DNA from: Oppiella nova
Taxonomy: Eukaryota > Arthropoda > Arachnida > Sarcoptiformes > Oppiidae
Reading direction: 5' to 3'
NCBI GenBank assembly: GCA_905397405.1
Contig: CAJPVJ010000284.1
Location: 1 to 29,243 of the forward strand
Length of the DNA stretch: 29,243 nt
Positions 23,577-29,243 of this stretch are shown piece after piece. How positions within the stretch are numbered: position 1 is the stretch's first letter; every line of letters begins with the position of its first letter. The translations under genes and the position numbers were made by a program. A model generated the notes under the pieces. The model was given only the letters and a program-made list of their open reading frames with translations. It was not told where the DNA came from and made no database searches.

Positions 23577-23746
23577 TGCATACCCTGGTCATAATCTAAG
23601 CTGAACTGCGTGTACCTCCATTTAAAACACACAAAAATACATTCATTTCTTACAGCGCTATCAATACAAGCCATTGATTCAATTGATACTGAATTTCAGC
23701 GCCAGTAATGCATGCATTAAAACTCAAATTATGACCAGGGTATGCA
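23577..23746. mobile_element. MITE-like element with 19-nt perfect terminal inverted repeats
   Basis: tgcataccctggtcataat at 23577-23595 is the exact reverse complement of 23728-23746. The 170-nt unit has no coding frame. If the terminal repeat proper is taccctggtcataat, each side is flanked by TGCA, which could be a 4-bp target duplication, though being palindromic it cannot be told apart from the inverted repeat. Size and ends fit a nonautonomous DNA transposon remnant; the superfamily is not assigned. Confidence 0.55.
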
Positions 23747-23941
23747 TTTTACTACATTCACTCATGGACGGCTCAAACATTATACGCAAATATAATTTAC
23801 TGTATATATAAATTTATATTCAAATAAGCTATATACAGTAGTAATATTTAAATTTCATTAAATATAATAATTTCGTGAAATTCATTTTGAAAATACATTG
23901 TAATATGATTTGTATGTACTGTATAATCATCGCTAAAATGA

Positions 23942-26751
23942 TTACTTAAATCGTCGCCAAACTATTGCTTCAATGTTAGCCCAGGGTAACTCAAACATCA
24001 TATACGCCACACCACTGATTATAAATGTACTGATTGTGTATGTTATATATAAACTAAACTGGAAATTCACATATGAAACACAAATATAAGCATGATACTT
24101 ATTTGGATACTTCACATATATATATTCAGTAAAATAATTTGATCATAATTTAATACTTACAATATTAATGTGCGAGAAATATATGGTTTGTTTGCTTGAG
24201 TATATGTTGTAAAATATGAATATCCAGTGATATAGGTATGCCTGATATGATAGTTTACTGAACGGCACCCACACTTTCCACGATAGTATGGTATTTATTA
24301 GAAATGCCTGTCCGGTGGCGCATGAATGCAGTATATATGCCCAGCATATGGCCCATACTGTCCGACTGGTTACCCCATAGATCATACTTATTGTGTTAGG
24401 GTAGGTTTGCGGGTACCATAGCCAGTAACAAATGGATATTAGTATAACTATGTTGACTATTAAACATACCATGCACAGTATTGTGTTTGATTTCTGTATG
24501 AATAGAGATTAAAAAGTAAATTTACTAAATATAACCTATCTGGCTAATATGCGTACAAAATACTTAACTGTTTTAACGGCATAAATATGTTTGTATTTAA
24601 TGTAGAAATAGGCGAATAGTATGCCCACAGCATAGGGACCCACACGACAGTAGGACTTCTCGTATATGTAGTGAAAGTACTCGCCATCGCTATATAAAGT
24701 AAATATTTATTTATATTATAATTACTAGTTAATACTTTGTTTATTATAATTTTGAACTATATTTACCCAACAAATACAGTTGTAGGTGGCATGCACTTGG
24801 TATACATTAATACGCCGGATATTACCCAGCTCACTACAATTGCCATTATATTTACGCCAATTCCTAACAACTGTTTTCTGTATTTTGGAGACAAATATTT
24901 TTTATATTTTGAAATTATGAAATAATATAAAATGCTAGCTACGTGAAACATTAAATTAAGTATACTTGATATCACTGTTCGCGAGCCATAGGATTAGGAT
25001 CGGGGACATTACAAACAGCTGCATATCTACGTCCAAATACCACGTGTGACTCAAGCACTAGTGTCAAGGTATATTTTTAAATGTATTAGATGATTGTATT
25101 ATTAATGTTTACTGGTTTCTGTTGGATGTAAAACAGTTTAGTCCACCACTCGTTATGACAGACAGTGTTTTGGTACACATATTGATACCATTGAGGACCC
25201 GATGCCATGACCTCCAGAAGCACTGCGAACGCTATGCCCGCCATCAACGATGGGGTCAGTCGTACGTATCGGTGTATAACACGTTTCAGTAGTAATTGTC
25301 CGGACAGGGGTGTCGTCCGGAGTCGTGTCAATAGGCTATAAGCGCATAGGAATCCACTTAATAGCAGAAATGAGTCGACCCATAGCGTGGAGTTCCATAC
25401 GATTCCGTGGATAAGGGTATTGGTCTCCATAGTCGCCTGCATTGGGTTTGCTTTATATAACAGTAATAATTGGAATATGATTTTGTAGCTAGGTCATTCA
25501 TAAATGACGGTAATAAACTAGTAACAAGTATAATTATTACCTAACGATGATTGAAAGGACTTGATATGAAAGGTAAACGTATGCAACAGAATAATCGACA
25601 GAATGCTAATCACACGGAATCCGTGGAAACAGTCTATAGTGGTGTCACCGGGGCTATGGGTGTCCAACAATTTTGGTATATTGTTATACAATGAAAATGC
25701 TAGCAATACATCGGTCATGATTTGTGGCATAAATCCTATTAAAAAATTAAACCTAGCAATAAACAAATTAGTAATAAACATAATATCAATACAAAAATAA
25801 TAGTTACGATTTGCGTTCAATCTATTAATGAGTGTCGAAATTATTATTAATACAATTATCACCAGAAAAACGTAGCTATAACAAAGTAATTTTTATTTAA
25901 TGGTGAGTATAATTGTATTATTACACTAATTATAAATCTTACGCTATGACAATGTGATACCATTTAATTGGATTATGAGTAATATCCGTACAATTAGCCA
26001 CGATAACATTTGAGTATTGAGATCTGGATGCGTCTACGGTATGAGCAATGGATAAATAATATGCTTAAAAATAAAATTAAAATAAAAAATTTAATTTTCA
26101 ATACATATGTCGAGAATATTCTTGAGGTCCGTTGTATTGCAAGCGTTGGGAACACAGACACCGACCGTAGGACTCAGTTTGATATCCTTTTGACACCAAT
26201 GTATTCAATCATATTATTAACAAAAAACTTTGTTTTCCACAAAAAAAATCACATTAAAAATAAATAAATACATATTTAGTTAATCGCTCGGTGTATACGA
26301 TGGGCACCGTTAGGTCAAGCGAGCAGTACTGTCCCATAATTGGTAGTGCGTGAGTATGATGGTGCAGGGTCACATTGATACCTAGACACTCGTCGTATTT
26401 GCCCATAAACTGTGTGCCACCAGCCAGTAGTCCCGTTCCCACAGTAGCCGACGCGTCCATCACTTATTATGCAAATAATTATTACATTATACTGTATTAA
26501 CACTAAACTGATGGGGAGTATAGGGTGTATAACATACAGGCCAATGCCCAGTCCTGGTGTGGATGTCTGGACATGTAATGGAGTATAGATTTACATGTAG
26601 TCCCAATATTTGATTCATTAAAATAGCGAAACAATTGCAATGAAAACCAGTGGTTTGCCAAAATGACATCGTTTTTTAGATTAAAATCATAGCAATTAAT
26701 AGCGAAAATGATTACACATATTATGACGCTATTATGCAGAATATAATTCAT
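23942..26751 (-). CDS. NRF-6-like membrane acyltransferase, 12 exons
   Basis: Exons on the minus strand: 26751-26538, 26462-26272, 26186-26105, 26033-25943, 25875-25808, 25735-25541, 25450-25113, 25057-24976, 24938-24767, 24689-24569, 24493-24161, 24058-23942. They sum to 2004 nt: 667 residues with no internal stop and consistent phases. Order: signal-like N-terminus (residues 1-20); NRF domain with C53, WALALMDAS (68-76), GKYDECLGI (92-100) and GVCVPNAC (to about 151); then an acyltransferase-3 domain with TM1 (IAYVFLVIIVLIIISTLI), LLAFSLYNNIPKLLDT, the ILLH histidine, VDSFLLLSGFL, CLSHTWYLDVDMQLF and further membrane helices, ending FELPW. The family is named from C. elegans nose-resistant-to-fluoxetine proteins, membrane proteins linked to lipid and drug handling; the substrate is unknown. 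Length is slightly short for the family. Introns are 37-102 nt; the 37-nt one (24975-24939) is the least certain. The gene looks intact and is divergent from the glycosyltransferase at 27261. Confidence 0.92.
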
Positions 26752-27260
26752 AATTTAATTTTCAAATAAAAAACAATTATAACACTAGTAAATTCGTTTA
26801 TATTTTAAAATATTTTATATACCCTAGGTTGAACATAACATAATTTACTAAACAAAGAAACTGTACTGACTACGAATAAACTCAATTTACAGTATATATA
26901 ACATATGTTAACTATACCCAAAAATTGTATGTATTTCGTAATAGTTAATTAAAAATTTTGTAATACACTATTTTTTGTACCAAGGCTATTGACACAAAAT
27001 TATTTTATAAACAATACCCAAAAATGTTAGACTATTTTATTATTACTTAATTATATTATATTTCATTTTTATGTACATTATTTCTCATTGTAGTTGAGAT
27101 CAATAAATATGCTTTTCAGTTTTAATTACTTATAACTTATTTGTTTATTATATGCAAGGGATTATGTGCTTGTTTAAAATGTTTTACAAAAACATATTAC
27201 GGTACAATAAAAAAAATTATTTTATAGCATTTTACACAACTAATAGACTTTTTACTAGAA
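26752..27260. promoter_or_regulatory. Divergent promoter region between the acyltransferase and the glycosyltransferase
   Basis: 509 nt of AT-rich DNA between two genes transcribed away from each other, so both promoters and 5' leaders should lie here. I see no convincing TATA, initiator or shared element, and no coding frame. Confidence 0.4.
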
Positions 27261-28307
27261 ATGAGTGAAACAGACACTAAAATGGAGTTTTCAATCATTG
27301 AAATAAATATACTCTTATTAATTATGTTCAATATATCAGTGTTTATAATCATTGAATATAAAAATATTAACAAAACTAATGGCAAACCATTAAGCGATGA
27401 ATATTCGTGTTTCGCCACAAATGACATGACATTTGAATACAACATAACGGGATATTCCGTCATAATTGTGCCAAACATTGTACACTACGTGCTGCTGAGG
27501 ATCCGGGAGGTGGGGTTCGACCACTTCCTGTCCATACTATCGGTGCTCAGGACTCAACGCCCGGACATCATATACATCCACACGAATAGCCATCACATTA
27601 CCGGTGAATACTACGAGCGAGTGGTCCGCATAGCCCGCAAAATGTCTGTCCAACTAATCGTACGCAAAACACATATACCACAGGCTGTATACGCCCAGTC
27701 CATAGACCTGGACGGGTGGGGTGGCCTATGGCACTCGGCCGATATCGTACGACTCCGGGTGCTGTCACAGTTTGGCGGCATATACCTGGACACCGATGTA
27801 TACGTTGTCCAATCGCTGGACAAGTTTCGCGCGTATGAGATGACCCTGGATTGGGACGAGGAGTACGATACCTGGATCAGCAATGGCGTTATTATAGCAC
27901 ACCCTAACGCCCGGTTCACTAAACTATGGCAGCAGTTGTATCGCCACTACCGGGGTAACTGTTGGGGCTGTAATGGTCTCAAACTGCCCACGGAATCCAT
28001 TCTGTGGTACCGCCCGGAGCTGATCCATAGGGTTAAGCTGTTGTTTGGGGTTGAGATACTGCAAGTGTGCACGCTCATTTATAGCAAGTATGTGTCGACG
28101 TGGACCAAGGACTTCTATACGCTGCATATGTCATTGAGAAATAATAAAATATCCCTGCCCCAATATTGCTATAATAACAATACGGATGAAAACTTTGAGG
28201 AGTTCCCGATGAATGAGAATTTTGTCCGCAAACTGAATGTAACTTTCGGTGAAATGACGAGAAATGTGTTGGACTTTGAGCAGAATATTCTTAACGATAT
28301 TCTGTAG
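27261..28307 (+). CDS. DXD-motif glycosyltransferase, GT32-type (Gly_transf_sug), type II membrane
   Basis: A single-exon frame of 348 residues. An N-terminal hydrophobic anchor (about 11-31) suggests a type II Golgi protein. The lumenal domain has VPNIVHYV (70-77), then W157-H158-S159-A160-D161-I162-V163-R164, FGGIYLDTDV with D177-T178-D179 as the metal and nucleotide-sugar binding DXD, and an N-glycosylation site at N61. This is the signature of the glycosyltransferase sugar-binding family with a DXD motif, which includes alpha-1,4-galactosyl- and N-acetylglucosaminyltransferases and yeast Och1; donor and acceptor here are unknown. M8 is an alternative start. Codons from residue 46 on are clearly GC-richer than the first 45. 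A near-identical copy of residues 46 onward starts again at 28985. AATAAA at 28339-28344, 32 nt past the stop, is a likely polyadenylation signal. Confidence 0.9.
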   Translation: MSETDTKMEFSIIEINILLLIMFNISVFIIIEYKNINKTNGKPLSDEYSCFATNDMTFEYNITGYSVIIVPNIVHYVLLRIREVGFDHFLSILSVLRTQRPDIIYIHTNSHHITGEYYERVVRIARKMSVQLIVRKTHIPQAVYAQSIDLDGWGGLWHSADIVRLRVLSQFGGIYLDTDVYVVQSLDKFRAYEMTLDWDEEYDTWISNGVIIAHPNARFTKLWQQLYRHYRGNCWGCNGLKLPTESILWYRPELIHRVKLLFGVEILQVCTLIYSKYVSTWTKDFYTLHMSLRNNKISLPQYCYNNNTDENFEEFPMNENFVRKLNVTFGEMTRNVLDFEQNILNDIL

Positions 28308-28825
28308 TACTGTATTGAAAAATAATTTGATTTATTGTAATAAAAATCATTCATTTTGTTTATAATTTTATATGATTGTCACTTTCAAACCGAGTAACCA
28401 GTAAGTTTGATTACATTTTGACAATTTATTAGCACTTCAAATGTTTTCAATTATTAATTTTAGCATTTATAAAATATTTATTGTAATTAGAAAATGTTTA
28501 AAAAGACCCTGTACTGAATAAGTGATAACTTTTGTTAAAAAAAACATTTTGGAAAGTTTTGCGTTACTAAAATTAATTACTTGCACTTTTTAGTACATTT
28601 TGTACATTTTATTAATACATTATGCGCTAAACATTACTGTATGAAAATTGTTTTATAACTTGTTATATAATAATTATTAATTTTAAAAATGTGGTTTATT
28701 CCTAATTTATATTATAGATTACATAAAATGAGTTGTAAAAGTGTCAATAAGAAATTATTAAGTATATTTATATTCTTGCAAAATATAAGTTATAATTAAG
28801 CAAGTATAAATATTCTGTGAAGAAT
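28308..28825. other. AT-rich spacer between the two glycosyltransferase copies
   Basis: About 520 nt holding the 3' end of the first gene (AATAAA at 28339-28344) and presumably the promoter of the second. Nothing else is recognised. Confidence 0.5.
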
Positions 28826-29243
28826 ATGATGATTAAAATAAACCTAATATTTTATAAAAGAAAATTATCATTATTGGACTTAATTATAATATGTTTAATT
28901 AGTGTAAACCTAATATTTTTTGTAGCAATATCAAATAGAAATGATACTAGCACACAATTTCATATCAAACACAATCAGTCGAGTGATGAATATTCGTGTT
29001 TCGCCACAAATGACATGACATTTGAATACAACATAACGGGATATCCCGTCATAATTGTGCCAAACATTGTGCACTACGTGCTGCTGAGGATCCGGGAGGT
29101 GGGGTTCGACCACTTCCTGTCCATACTGTCGGTGCTCCGGAATCAACGCCCGGACATCATATACATACACACCGATAACATTAACATCACCGGTGACTAC
29201 TACGACCGGGTGGTCCGCATAACCCGCAAACTCTCTGTCCAAC
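28826..29243 (+). CDS. Second DXD-type glycosyltransferase, 5' part (cut by window end)
   Basis: The frame opens at the double ATG 28826-28831 and is still open at the last base (139 codons). Residues 1-53 are a basic start, a hydrophobic anchor (about 16-36) and a polar stem, unrelated in sequence to the first copy. From D-E-Y-S-C-F-A-T-N-D (28985 onward) it matches residues 46 and after of the gene at 27261 almost base for base, including most silent positions. Changes grow further along (N-S-H-H-I-T-G-E becomes D-N-I-N-I-T-G-D). The catalytic DXD lies beyond the window. Same family and probable Golgi location as the first copy. Confidence 0.85.
   Translation, partial: MMIKINLIFYKRKLSLLDLIIICLISVNLIFFVAISNRNDTSTQFHIKHNQSSDEYSCFATNDMTFEYNITGYPVIIVPNIVHYVLLRIREVGFDHFLSILSVLRNQRPDIIYIHTDNINITGDYYDRVVRITRKLSVQ

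Noticed and set aside
26010-26267. 85-codon plus-strand frame
   Set aside because: It lies opposite the acyltransferase exon encoding GVCVPNAC, which fits the spliced minus-strand gene.
1-29243. CRISPR array, bacterial operon or phage
   Set aside because: Spliceosomal introns, metazoan receptor families and the absence of regularly spaced short repeats rule these out.

Overview
This is a very AT-rich eukaryotic window. Its genes are GC-richer islands with short introns (33 to 102 nt where I could place them, plus one of 769 nt). The gene set is arthropod: two gustatory-receptor genes, an ionotropic-receptor (IR) locus in two copies, a peptide GPCR, a nose-resistant-to-fluoxetine (NRF-6) acyltransferase and two DXD glycosyltransferases. 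I infer a mite, possibly an oribatid, from the compactness and protein style; nothing in the window proves the taxon.

Layout: 1-98, last exon of a gustatory receptor. 99-9173, about 9 kb of AT-rich DNA with simple repeats and no gene I can support. 9174-11172, complete two-exon GPCR. 11601-13496, a (CT)n tract and tandem repeats of about 750 nt. 12921-15750 and 15752-18450, two near-identical copies of a block holding an IR gene, joined at a single N. 18900-21537, AT-rich DNA without a gene. 21538-22900, a second gustatory receptor, broken by an inverted repeat next to an N. 23237-23746, a tRNA-like foldback and a MITE-like element. 23942-26751, minus strand, a 12-exon NRF-6 acyltransferase whose exons sum to 2004 nt, an unbroken frame. 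27261-28307, a single-exon glycosyltransferase, with a second copy starting at 28826 and cut by the window end.

The most striking observation is that two stretches of about 128 nt in the second IR copy are the base-by-base complement, NOT the reverse complement, of the first copy. One covers 128 of 128 bases and destroys a conserved receptor segment. No known DNA rearrangement gives an unreversed complement. Other oddities share a size: a direct duplicate of exactly 127 nt separated by one base, and an inverted repeat of exactly 127 nt touching an N. Together they suggest a de Bruijn assembly at k=127 with an orientation fault in tiny contigs. This should be checked on reads before any biology is inferred from the IR locus.

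Functionally this is a chemosensory-rich neighbourhood (gustatory and ionotropic receptors) beside membrane-lipid and glycan enzymes. I see no evidence that these genes form one system.
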